Source of the DNA: Candidatus Poribacteria bacterium
GTDB taxonomy: Bacteria > Poribacteria > DTPJ01 > WJIO01
Assembly: GCA_014730235.1 (NCBI GenBank)
Contig: WJIO01000198.1
Span: 1 to 8,058, forward strand
Direction of reading: 5' to 3'
Length of the DNA: 8,058 nucleotides
Every line of letters begins with the position of its first letter. The stretch's first letter is position 1. Shown here piece after piece: positions 1 to 6,869 of this stretch. Position numbers and translations under genes: made by a program. Under the pieces are notes generated by a model, which was not told where the DNA came from, did no database searches, and saw only the letters and a program-made list of their open reading frames with translations.

Positions 1-18
1 AGAAAAAATATCCTCCAT

Positions 19-69
19 TTGTCATTCCTGCTTCAAGCTTTTTGAAAAAGCTTGAAGCAGGAATGACAA
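19..69. repeat. 51-bp near-perfect palindrome, probably a dispersed REP/MITE-like repeat
   Basis: Two arms of 25 bases (19-43 and 45-69) are exact reverse complements around a single central G at 44. The outer part of each arm carries GTCATTCCTGC and its complement. Palindromes beginning GTCATTCC are familiar as dispersed intergenic repeats in many bacterial genomes, so a mobile or REP-like element is the best reading. As RNA it would fold into a very long hairpin with a T/A-rich tip. There is no T-run after it, so a classical terminator for an upstream gene is less likely. The copy number cannot be judged because no second copy lies in this window. Confidence 0.75.
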
Positions 70-163
70 GCTGAGAAAATTTTCAAATTATTACCATACT
101 CAAACCGGAAGAGCCAAAGTTTTCACGGACATAAATTTTATACTTCGTTAATTCATTCCTTTG

Positions 164-192
164 TTGAATATCTGGAGATCGTGTGATATGAT
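164..192 (+). promoter_or_regulatory. Candidate sigma70-type promoter for the GH36 gene
   Basis: TTGAAT at 164-169 and TATGAT at 187-192 are separated by 17 bases, each one mismatch from the consensus hexamers. Transcription would start near 199 and leave a leader of about 145 bases before the GH36 start at 343. The site lies just upstream of the recognisable part of a decayed dehydrogenase gene, so it may have arisen or been exposed after that gene broke. It is a sequence match only. Confidence 0.4.
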
Positions 193-196
193 TTGA

Positions 197-331
197 GGTG
201 AAGCCGCTGGATATGTAGTAGGTCAGACATTGGTCATAGCTGGTGGGACAACTTCATGGTTGCCATTCAGTGACGTTTTCCGTAATGGTGCTCAAAAACT
301 TTTGTACGGTTTTTATGTTCCAGGCATATAG
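197..331 (+). pseudogene. C-terminal remnant of a short-chain dehydrogenase/reductase (SDR)
   Basis: The frame from 197 to the TAG at 329-331 reads GEAAGYVVGQTLVIAGG followed by TTSWLPFSDVFRNG. This matches the last strand of classical SDR (FabG-like) enzymes, where the usual motif is E-A-x-Y-V-T-G-Q-T-L-V-V-D-G-G-T. In an intact SDR this motif sits near the end of a protein of about 250 residues, preceded by a Rossmann domain with a YxxxK active site. None of that is present: a TGA at 194-196 closes the frame just upstream, and no frame in 70-193 resumes it. The Asp usual before the Gly-Gly is Ala here, another sign of decay. The reading stops inside the GH36 ribosome binding site. I read it as a 5'-truncated, non-functional gene end. 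Confidence 0.6.
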
Positions 332-342
332 GAGACAATAAA

Positions 343-2274
343 ATGGGACAGACAGAAAAATGGCTGCTCGATCACTTCGCAGACGGTATTATACCGCCTT
401 TTTCATTCGTTTATGATGATAAAAAATCCTTCGACTTCCTCAAAGAATGGCAGTTTCATCACGAGTCAAAGGAACTGGAAGATTCAAAGACTGAACATAT
501 CTTTTCCTATACAGATCCAGAGACCAAGTTTTGTGTTTGCTTTATATGCGAGGTGTTTTCGGATTTCCCTGTTGTGGAGTGGTTAATAACCTTTGAGAAC
601 AAAGGAATAAACGATACTCCGATCATTGAAAATATACAGGCGATTGACGCAGTATGGGATTTCAATCAAGGTGGGGAGGTTGTTCTGCATCGCGCTCTTG
701 GTAGTTCAGCATCCAGATCAGATTTTGCCCCTGTTGATGAAGTTTTGCGTCCCAATACAGAGATTAATCTAGCTCCTGTTGGTGGGCGTTCCTCTAATAC
801 CACAGTCTTTCCTTTTATTAATATAAAAGCACCGGCTGAGGGTTTAGTCATAGCCGTTGGCTGGTCAGGACAGTGGGCAATGTCCATTGTAAAGAACAGT
901 GAAAGTAGTATAAAGATTCGCGCAGGGATGGAATTGACACATCTCAAGCTTCATAAAAACGAGAAGATCAGGACACCAAGAATAATGCTCATGTCCTGGA
1001 ATGGTAATGACAGAATGCTGGGACACAATATGCTCCGACAATTCATCCTGAAACACCATACACCGCAGAAAGATGGCAAACCAATCACAGCACCACTTGC
1101 GGCAAGTGGTGGGCCCGCTTGTCAGGCTCCGCTGGCCGGTTTTGAGGAATACAACCAGGCCACTGTGCATAACCAGCTTGCACTGGCTGAACGCTATCGC
1201 CAGTTTGGACTGGACGCTGAATATTTCTGGATTGACGCTGGGTGGTTTGAGGGACGGTGGGCAAACGGCGTGGGAAATTGGTTCCCCAGGAAGGATGGTT
1301 TCCCGGATGGTTTGAGACCTGTGTCAGACGGCCTTGAGAAGCTGAACTTTAAATTTCTCCTCTGGTTTGAACCAGAACGAGTTTTCCAGGACACATGGCT
1401 CGATAGGGAACACCCAGACTGGATTCTAAGGCTTCCTGACAATCCAAATGGATTGCTGGATTTGGGAAACCCGGAAGCTCTGCACTGGCTAACTGAGCAT
1501 ATCTCAGGTATGATCGAGAGCGAAGGTATCGATCTGTATCGTCAGGACTTCAATATGGATCCGCTGCCATTCTGGCGTGCCAATGATAAGCCGGATCGTC
1601 AGGGAATCAGCGAGATCCGCCATATTGAAGGCCTCTATTATTTCTGGGATGAGCTTTTGAAAAGACATCCTGGTTTAATCATTGACAACTGCGCCAGCGG
1701 TGGAAGGCGTATTGATCTGGAAACAACCTCAAGAAGCATACCCCTATGGCGCACTGATTACCAATATTTTGAGCCTAATGGCTATCAGTGCCATACCTAT
1801 GGTCTTAACTTCTATCTGCCCACCACCAGCACAGGAAATGGTTATCCAGATAAGTACCAGTTCCGCAGCTCTATTAACAGCGGAGTTGTACTTGGCTGGA
1901 ATCTTTATCTACCGGATTTTCCCGTAGAACAGGCGCGGGATCTGATCGCTGAATTCAAACGCATAAGACCTCTGTTCTATGGTGATTACTACCCGCTGAC
2001 TCCGCACAACACAGGTGATGATGTGTGGATGGCGTATCAGTTCCACCGGAAAGATATGGAACAGGGCATGGCGATGGTATTCCGACGACAGGAAAACAGG
2101 AACAGATTAATGAATATAAGTTTCTGTGGACTTCATCCTAACAGGCAGTATGAGGTGACAATAGAGGATACTGGTGTTAAGCAGATAATCACAGGCGAAA
2201 AACTCAGCAAAGGTATAGATGTGACAATAGAGAATGCCCCCGGATCACTACTTATTACTTACGTTGGAGATTAG
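343..2274 (+). CDS. Alpha-galactosidase-type glycoside hydrolase, family GH36
   Basis: Predicted retaining glycosidase releasing terminal alpha-galactose from oligosaccharides. There is no signal peptide, so it should work in the cytoplasm on imported sugars. The 643 residues give an N-terminal beta-sandwich (about 1-245), a TIM barrel (about 260-545) and a C-terminal beta domain (about 550-643), the usual GH36 order, and it appears full length. Visible family motifs are YFWIDAGW (294-301), LLWFEPERV (339-347), YRQDFN with the presumed nucleophile Asp402, DNCASGGRR (448-456) and LWRTDYQ with the presumed acid/base Asp472. GGAG at 331-334 lies 8 bases before the ATG, supporting this start. It has its own candidate promoter and is separated by 154 bases from the next operon. 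The family also includes alpha-N-acetylgalactosaminidases and raffinose-type enzymes, so the exact substrate is open, but the family call is firm. Confidence 0.9.
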   Translation: MGQTEKWLLDHFADGIIPPFSFVYDDKKSFDFLKEWQFHHESKELEDSKTEHIFSYTDPETKFCVCFICEVFSDFPVVEWLITFENKGINDTPIIENIQAIDAVWDFNQGGEVVLHRALGSSASRSDFAPVDEVLRPNTEINLAPVGGRSSNTTVFPFINIKAPAEGLVIAVGWSGQWAMSIVKNSESSIKIRAGMELTHLKLHKNEKIRTPRIMLMSWNGNDRMLGHNMLRQFILKHHTPQKDGKPITAPLAASGGPACQAPLAGFEEYNQATVHNQLALAERYRQFGLDAEYFWIDAGWFEGRWANGVGNWFPRKDGFPDGLRPVSDGLEKLNFKFLLWFEPERVFQDTWLDREHPDWILRLPDNPNGLLDLGNPEALHWLTEHISGMIESEGIDLYRQDFNMDPLPFWRANDKPDRQGISEIRHIEGLYYFWDELLKRHPGLIIDNCASGGRRIDLETTSRSIPLWRTDYQYFEPNGYQCHTYGLNFYLPTTSTGNGYPDKYQFRSSINSGVVLGWNLYLPDFPVEQARDLIAEFKRIRPLFYGDYYPLTPHNTGDDVWMAYQFHRKDMEQGMAMVFRRQENRNRLMNISFCGLHPNRQYEVTIEDTGVKQIITGEKLSKGIDVTIENAPGSLLITYVGD

Positions 2275-2329
2275 GATGAAATTAGCTTCCGAAAGAGAGG
2301 TGATGATGTTGAATAGGAATTCAAGAACC

Positions 2330-2358
2330 TTGACAAAGCAACATCACTATGGTAGAAT
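2330..2358 (+). promoter_or_regulatory. Near-consensus sigma70 promoter for the five-gene operon
   Basis: A perfect -35 hexamer TTGACA (2330-2335) and a TAGAAT -10 hexamer (2353-2358, one mismatch) are spaced by exactly 17 bases. Initiation would be expected around 2364-2366, giving a leader of about 65 bases before the TPR gene. The position, in the only sizeable gap between GH36 and the following co-directional genes, fits an operon promoter. It suggests strong, housekeeping-type expression. Confidence 0.65.
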
Positions 2359-2364
2359 TGCATA

Positions 2365-2399
2365 ACCTGTTTAGTATACAATTCAGCGGGTATACAGGT
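2365..2399 (+). promoter_or_regulatory. Repeat/hairpin in the operon leader, possible operator
   Basis: The palindrome GTATAC occurs twice, at 2374-2379 and 2390-2395. The outer ACCTGT (2365-2370) is complementary to ACAGGT (2394-2399), so the leader RNA can form an interrupted hairpin right at the predicted transcription start. This could be an operator for a dimeric repressor, a 5' stabilising hairpin, or chance. No known riboswitch is recognised. Confidence 0.3.
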
Positions 2400-2431
2400 C
2401 TGATTATAGAGCGTAGCTCAGGAGGCAAGTG

Positions 2432-3643
2432 GTGAACCTAAAACAGTTTCACATAATATTTGACGTGGTAATAGTTATATTCATGATAGTCGTTGTGGTA
2501 TCGTTAATTTCAGACAGAGATACTTCTTATTATAAGGATGCCCAGAAGGCCTTTTATAAAGCGGAAAGAGAAGCCGGTTCTAAAGAAATAGATGATCCGG
2601 ATGAACTTTATAAGATATCCGGCCTTTACCGAAAGGTCTTCGAGGAATATCCTGACAGCCGCTGGGCTGATGACGCTATGTATAGGCTTGCGTCCAAGAT
2701 TGAACCTACCGAAGAAGAAGCAATTATACTCTATCGAAGATTGATAAGGGAATATCCCGACAGCGAGTATGTAGATGAAGCCCTTTATACCGTTGGTATG
2801 GGACATTACAACAAGGGTGCTTTTGAATCTGCTATCAAAGAATTCGGCGATGTTGTTGCCACATATCCCAACAGCCCACTGGCAGAAAAATCTTTCTTTA
2901 ATGTGGCCATGTGCCGTTATGGTATGGAAAAATGGGATCAGGCATCTGTGGAATTTCAGGATTTCATAACCCGCTTTCCCCAAAGCGATCTGGTGGACGA
3001 TGCTAAAACATATAGGGGAATTATAGAGATAAACAAAGGCGATTATGAAACTGGTATTGAAATATTCCAGTCTGTGCTGGAGGAATATCCGGTTTCGGAT
3101 TCAGCCGATGATGCTCAGTTTAACCTGGCGTCAGCATATTTTGAACAGGGAGAATTTGAAAAAGCTCGTAATGGATTTGAAAAATTAATGACTGAATACC
3201 CCGGCAGCGAGTTTATGGAAGAATCCCAGCTTATGATAGGATCAACATACGAAAAACAGGATAAAGACCAGGAAGCCATAGCCGCCCTTCAAAAGGCTAT
3301 TATGGATTATCCCGATGGAACTTATGCTGGTAAGGTTGAAACCTATATTGCTGAAATACATCTTAAATCTGATAATATGTCAGAAGCCATCAGCACATAT
3401 CAAAAGATAGCTGACAACACAAAATATGATTATGATACAAGAAAGAACGCCCAGTATCAGGTAGGAAAAATCTATGAATTGCAGGACAATAACGCCAAAG
3501 CCATAGAGGCATATACAAAGCTGATAGAGAATTTCCCGGAACCTATGTCAACACCTGATGCAGAACCAGACACCGTTGATAAAGCATATATACTGAATCT
3601 GCAGCAAAAGATACCTACACAGCCCGACAGCAATTCTGCTTGA
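2432..3643 (+). CDS. Membrane-anchored tandem-TPR protein (BamD/CpoB-like repeats)
   Basis: Probable envelope scaffold protein. One hydrophobic segment near the N-terminus (about residues 7-26) is followed by a long soluble TPR region, presumably periplasmic. There is no lipobox Cys, unlike BamD. Numbered from the alternative GTG at 2429, the sequence repeats a [EDRT]-[YF]-P-x-S turn at Pro75, 110, 147, 184, 221, 258, 295 and 370, a nearly strict 37-residue period, with helix-pair residues between turns as in YbgF/CpoB and YfiO/BamD-type TPRs. The tail after about 375 is Pro/Asp/Gln-rich and probably disordered. Two in-frame GTG codons adjoin: AGGAGG at 2420-2425 is 3 bases from 2429 but 6 from 2432, so I choose 2432. 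The SurA-like gene begins 6 bases after its stop, which supports a shared role in outer-membrane protein handling. The specific partner is unknown. Confidence 0.8.
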   Translation: MNLKQFHIIFDVVIVIFMIVVVVSLISDRDTSYYKDAQKAFYKAEREAGSKEIDDPDELYKISGLYRKVFEEYPDSRWADDAMYRLASKIEPTEEEAIILYRRLIREYPDSEYVDEALYTVGMGHYNKGAFESAIKEFGDVVATYPNSPLAEKSFFNVAMCRYGMEKWDQASVEFQDFITRFPQSDLVDDAKTYRGIIEINKGDYETGIEIFQSVLEEYPVSDSADDAQFNLASAYFEQGEFEKARNGFEKLMTEYPGSEFMEESQLMIGSTYEKQDKDQEAIAALQKAIMDYPDGTYAGKVETYIAEIHLKSDNMSEAISTYQKIADNTKYDYDTRKNAQYQVGKIYELQDNNAKAIEAYTKLIENFPEPMSTPDAEPDTVDKAYILNLQQKIPTQPDSNSA

Positions 3644-3649
3644 TAAACC

Positions 3650-4573
3650 ATGAAATTTACTATATTACTGACAATCATAATGCTTATAATATCATCTACT
3701 CACCTTCAGTCAAAGGTGGTAGATCAGATTGTGGCTTCAGTCAATGGTGAAGCCATTACCTTGAGCATGGTTCAGGATTGGGTAAATGCACCCTGGCTTG
3801 AACCGGAAGATACACCTCAGACTTATCAGGAAGCCCTGGAAAAGCTTATTAATCATAAGCTTATGCTCCAGGAAGCCCGTAAGCTTGGTGTGGATATTGT
3901 TGTTTCAGAAAAATCTTTGGCTCGAGAATTTACCGATATTTCTTCCAGATTTTTCTCCCGGGATAAAGCTGAAGAAGTCTTGAGAAAGCGGGGGATCAAT
4001 CAGGAAACTCTGGAAGAATATCTGATAGAGAAGATAATGGTTAGGGAAATGATCAACAGGAAGTTTAAAATTTTCATCGGGATAAGCGATATTGATATTT
4101 CCAGCCATTTTGAAATGAACCGGGAAAATTTTAAAATACCTGAAAAGGTGCATATAAACCGTTTGTTTTTCAGCATATCACCTGATGCCGATAAATCAGA
4201 AAAAGAGACAGCACGGCAGAAGGCTAAAAAAGCCTATAAGGAAATCAAAGCCGGTGCCAAATTTTCTGATTATGCAAATCAAGAGAAATCTTCCGATTAC
4301 ATAGCTATTAATCAGCTACCTCCTGTAGTAGCTTCCAGGGTTTCACAGATGGAAGTTGGGGACATTAGCGATGTTATAGAGACACCTATCGGTTTTTTTA
4401 TAATAAAACTAAATGACCACAGACCGGAAAGGGAGGCAACCCTCGCGGAAGTCAGGGAACAGATAAGGGAAAGGCTTATACAGGAACATACTCAGGAGCA
4501 GCTTGATGAATGGCTGAAAAGTCAACGCCGTAAAGGTGATATCAGAATTAAGCTACGGTTTGAAGATTCATAA
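3650..4573 (+). CDS. SurA-like periplasmic chaperone with degenerate PpiC (parvulin) domain
   Basis: Predicted exported chaperone of the SurA/PrsA/PpiD group, which escorts unfolded outer-membrane or secreted proteins. Residues 1-20 are a hydrophobic signal segment without a clear cleavage motif, so it could stay anchored. VDQIVASVNGEAIT (24-37) is the hallmark start of SurA N-terminal domains, and helices run to about 140. Residues 166-256 align with a single parvulin domain: His168 (KVHINRL) is at the usual first-His position and IETPIGFFIIKL (243-254) at the end. The GGDLG loop is missing between Ser215 and Val226, and the usual FGYHIIK His is Phe250, so isomerase activity is doubtful. A basic C-terminal helix ends the protein at 307 residues, shorter than two-parvulin E. 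coli SurA. No good ribosome binding site precedes the ATG, which sits 6 bases after the TPR stop, suggesting translational coupling. Confidence 0.82.
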   Translation: MKFTILLTIIMLIISSTHLQSKVVDQIVASVNGEAITLSMVQDWVNAPWLEPEDTPQTYQEALEKLINHKLMLQEARKLGVDIVVSEKSLAREFTDISSRFFSRDKAEEVLRKRGINQETLEEYLIEKIMVREMINRKFKIFIGISDIDISSHFEMNRENFKIPEKVHINRLFFSISPDADKSEKETARQKAKKAYKEIKAGAKFSDYANQEKSSDYIAINQLPPVVASRVSQMEVGDISDVIETPIGFFIIKLNDHRPEREATLAEVREQIRERLIQEHTQEQLDEWLKSQRRKGDIRIKLRFEDS

Positions 4574-4588
4574 TTCAAGGAGAAACAT

Positions 4589-5557
4589 ATGGGCTCTGAA
4601 GTATTCAAGGTGGTTATTACCGATTCTTATCATCCTACTATGCATAATGAAAAGGAGATATTTAAAGAATTAAACGTTGATCTAACCCTCGCTCAGACAA
4701 AAAATGAAGATGAGCTTATGTATGCCACCCAGGATGCCCACGCCCTTATGGTTCAGCATGCACAAATTACCCGTAGAATTATCGAAAATTTGAGACAGTG
4801 TAAGATAATCGCCAGATACGGTGTCGGATATGATAATATAGATCTAAAAGCCGCTACTGAATGTGGAATAATGGCCTCCAATGTGCCGGATTATTGCACC
4901 GACGAAGTCTCAGCCCACGCAATAGCCTTGCTTATGGCCTGTTCCAGAAAGCTGTTTTCCCTGGATCGGTCAGTCAGGAATAAGGAATGGACATATTTAG
5001 CCGGAGAACCCATTTTTAAGCTTTATGGTCAAACTCTGGGGATAATCGGTTTAGGACGAATTGGGAAAGCAACTGCACAAAAAGGTATAGGTCTGGGATT
5101 CAAAGTGAAGGTTTATGACCCCTATGTGTCATATTCTGAGCTTGATGTTAAATTTACAGGCTTGGATGATCTTTTGAATTCATCTGATTTTGTGTCTCTA
5201 CACTGTCCCCTTACAGAAGAAACCCGGCATATGATAGGTAAGGACGAGTTTAAAAAGATGAAGTCCTCTGCATTTTTAATAAACACAGCCCGGGGGCCGG
5301 TGGTAGATTCAAAAGCCCTTTATAACGCCCTGGAAAAGGATATTATTGCCGGTGCAGGGATAGACGTTACAGAACCTGAACCTCTTACCCTGGATCATCC
5401 CCTGCGAAGCCTTGATAATCTAATAATAACACCCCATACTGCCTGGTATTCGGAAAATTCCCAGAAGCTTTTACAGCAGGAAACAGCCAGGGCTGTATTG
5501 TCAGTCTTAAAGGGTGGTAAACCCAGGTCTTTAGTAAATCCAGAAGTTCTTATGTAA
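4589..5557 (+). CDS. D-isomer-specific 2-hydroxyacid dehydrogenase, NAD-dependent
   Basis: Cytoplasmic oxidoreductase interconverting a D-2-hydroxyacid and its 2-keto acid with NAD(H). At 322 residues it has the normal length for the two-domain family without an ACT domain. The cofactor domain shows GLGRIG (154-159) with the acidic strand end VYDPY, where Asp177 should bind the NAD ribose. Presumed catalytic residues are Arg235 (NTARGPVVD), Glu264 (EPEPL) and His283 (TPHTAWYS). ARYGVGYDNID (75-85) and VPDYCTDEVSAHA (99-111) resemble the CtBP/phosphoglycerate dehydrogenase-like branch. AAGGAG at 4577-4582 lies 6 bases before the ATG, giving a confident start. It follows the SurA-like gene by 15 bases and precedes the DUF4861 lipoprotein by 19. 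The true substrate (glycerate, phosphoglycerate, glyoxylate or a sugar acid) cannot be told from sequence, and its link to the envelope genes is unclear. Confidence 0.88.
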   Translation: MGSEVFKVVITDSYHPTMHNEKEIFKELNVDLTLAQTKNEDELMYATQDAHALMVQHAQITRRIIENLRQCKIIARYGVGYDNIDLKAATECGIMASNVPDYCTDEVSAHAIALLMACSRKLFSLDRSVRNKEWTYLAGEPIFKLYGQTLGIIGLGRIGKATAQKGIGLGFKVKVYDPYVSYSELDVKFTGLDDLLNSSDFVSLHCPLTEETRHMIGKDEFKKMKSSAFLINTARGPVVDSKALYNALEKDIIAGAGIDVTEPEPLTLDHPLRSLDNLIITPHTAWYSENSQKLLQQETARAVLSVLKGGKPRSLVNPEVLM

Positions 5558-5576
5558 ATATGTTATGGAGAATTTA

Positions 5577-6854
5577 ATGTCTTTATATTCCAAAAAGAAT
5601 ACTTATCGAATTTTAGCTTTTTTGCTTTTCATAATCTTAATAATACCAGCATGCTCCCTTTTAGGCGGCAGGAGAAACAAAGTTCCTGCAATCGAAATGC
5701 TTGTTACCAATACGCTTCCCATCAAAAGGACTGATGAGTTTGTTGTTCTGGAGGTGTCAAAACTAAGGGAATTTGCACCGGATTTTACCCCTGATGCCTT
5801 TGTTATTGTGGAAAAAGGTTCTAATCAGGAAGTGCCAAACCAGATTGATGATATGGACAACGACGGAGTTGCAGATCAGCTTGCCATGATTCTTAACATG
5901 GAGCCGGGAGAACGTAAGACCATCGAAATCCGTTATGCACCGGAAGGACGTTCTGTTAAGCTGGGATACGACAAGCGGACACGAGCGGCTATTCATCCCG
6001 AATATGAGGGTTTAGGCTGGGAATCCGAATTGATAGCCTATCGCCTTTACCCGGATCATCGCAATTCAATAGGTGTATTTGGCAAGCAAAACCCCGGCCT
6101 ATCCCTGGATAAGTTTGCCGCAAGCGTTAAGAATGAAGGTTATAATAAGTTGGAAGCCTGGGGCGTAAGTGTGCTGGAAGGAGGTAAGTTACTTGGATGT
6201 GGTGGGTTTGGACTATGGAATCAGGGAGAGCTTTTATTTCCCTTAAACCCCGGAGCGAATGAGGATAGTCGGGTAGCCCATTATACCCGGATTATTGCGG
6301 ATGGTCCTGTCAGGTCTATTGTCCAGACGATTTACGATAGATGGCAGGTAGACGGAGAGAATTTAAAAGTCACCGCCAATTACTCCATATTCGCAGGCCA
6401 GAGATGGACAAGGGTTGATGTTGATATTGAAGGCTCTGATAATCCTGTAAAGATTGGGGCCGGGCTTATCAGTTCAAAATCTGTTGAAATGGTTAAAGAT
6501 GAAGAAGATGGGTTCATGTATACATGGGGTGTTCAATCTCACAGAGAAAAACCAGATGAATTGGGCATGGCTTTAATATATCCTACAGAAAACCTTGACT
6601 CTATCAAAAATAACCACAATTCAGGCGCGCATCTGGCCGTATTAAATCCCGGTGCAGATAACGAAATAGTATACTGGTTTTTAGCCGCGTGGAGCAGCGG
6701 CGAATTGGGAATGAAAAGCGAGCGGGAATTTACCCAGCTTGTTTCCTCTACAGCCAACAATCTGGAAAATCCCCTAACCGTAACTATTATGCCCAGTAAG
6801 GATGATGCAGGTAAAAAAAATGAAGGTGAAAACCAAAACTCAGAACAAAACTAA
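5577..6854 (+). CDS. DUF4861-family lipoprotein
   Basis: Predicted lipoprotein: a basic N-terminus, a hydrophobic stretch and an IIPAC lipobox put the lipidated Cys at residue 26, so it should sit on the outer or inner membrane facing the periplasm or surface. The rest, about 400 residues, matches my memory of DUF4861. Its early QIDDMDNDGVADQL stretch and later WESELIAYRLY, LEAWGVSVLEGG and GCGGFGLW motifs are typical of that beta-rich family, often seen near polysaccharide-degrading genes and of unproven activity. DxDxDGxxD (Asp92 to Asp100) resembles a calcium loop. The tail is Lys/Glu/Asn-rich and probably disordered. I prefer the ATG at 5577 because GGAG (5567-5570) is 6 bases upstream. 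The alternative ATG at 5565 overlaps that motif and would add MENL. No glycosidase catalytic pair is recognised, so no reaction is assigned. Confidence 0.75.
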   Translation: MSLYSKKNTYRILAFLLFIILIIPACSLLGGRRNKVPAIEMLVTNTLPIKRTDEFVVLEVSKLREFAPDFTPDAFVIVEKGSNQEVPNQIDDMDNDGVADQLAMILNMEPGERKTIEIRYAPEGRSVKLGYDKRTRAAIHPEYEGLGWESELIAYRLYPDHRNSIGVFGKQNPGLSLDKFAASVKNEGYNKLEAWGVSVLEGGKLLGCGGFGLWNQGELLFPLNPGANEDSRVAHYTRIIADGPVRSIVQTIYDRWQVDGENLKVTANYSIFAGQRWTRVDVDIEGSDNPVKIGAGLISSKSVEMVKDEEDGFMYTWGVQSHREKPDELGMALIYPTENLDSIKNNHNSGAHLAVLNPGADNEIVYWFLAAWSSGELGMKSEREFTQLVSSTANNLENPLTVTIMPSKDDAGKKNEGENQNSEQN

Positions 6855-6869
6855 CAGGAGGTATTTCTA

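Noticed and set aside
666-1170. Minus-strand open frames inside the GH36 gene.
   Set aside because: They lie opposite a well-supported glycosidase, carry no motifs and have no ribosome binding sites of note.
2276-2365. A 29-codon frame just after the GH36 stop, with GGAG upstream, reading MKLASEREVMMLNRNSR at its start.
   Set aside because: It is short, shows no recognisable family, and its second half is occupied by the near-consensus promoter at 2330-2358. Chance is the simpler explanation.
2510-2983. A 157-codon minus-strand frame opposite the TPR gene.
   Set aside because: The plus-strand frame carries a coherent repeat pattern. The opposite frame is rich in Phe/Ile/His as expected from the complement and has no domain signature.
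4589-5557. Possible assignment as serA (phosphoglycerate dehydrogenase).
   Set aside because: The family motifs fit many D-2-hydroxyacid dehydrogenases, there is no ACT or regulatory domain, and no serine-pathway neighbour supports the specific name.
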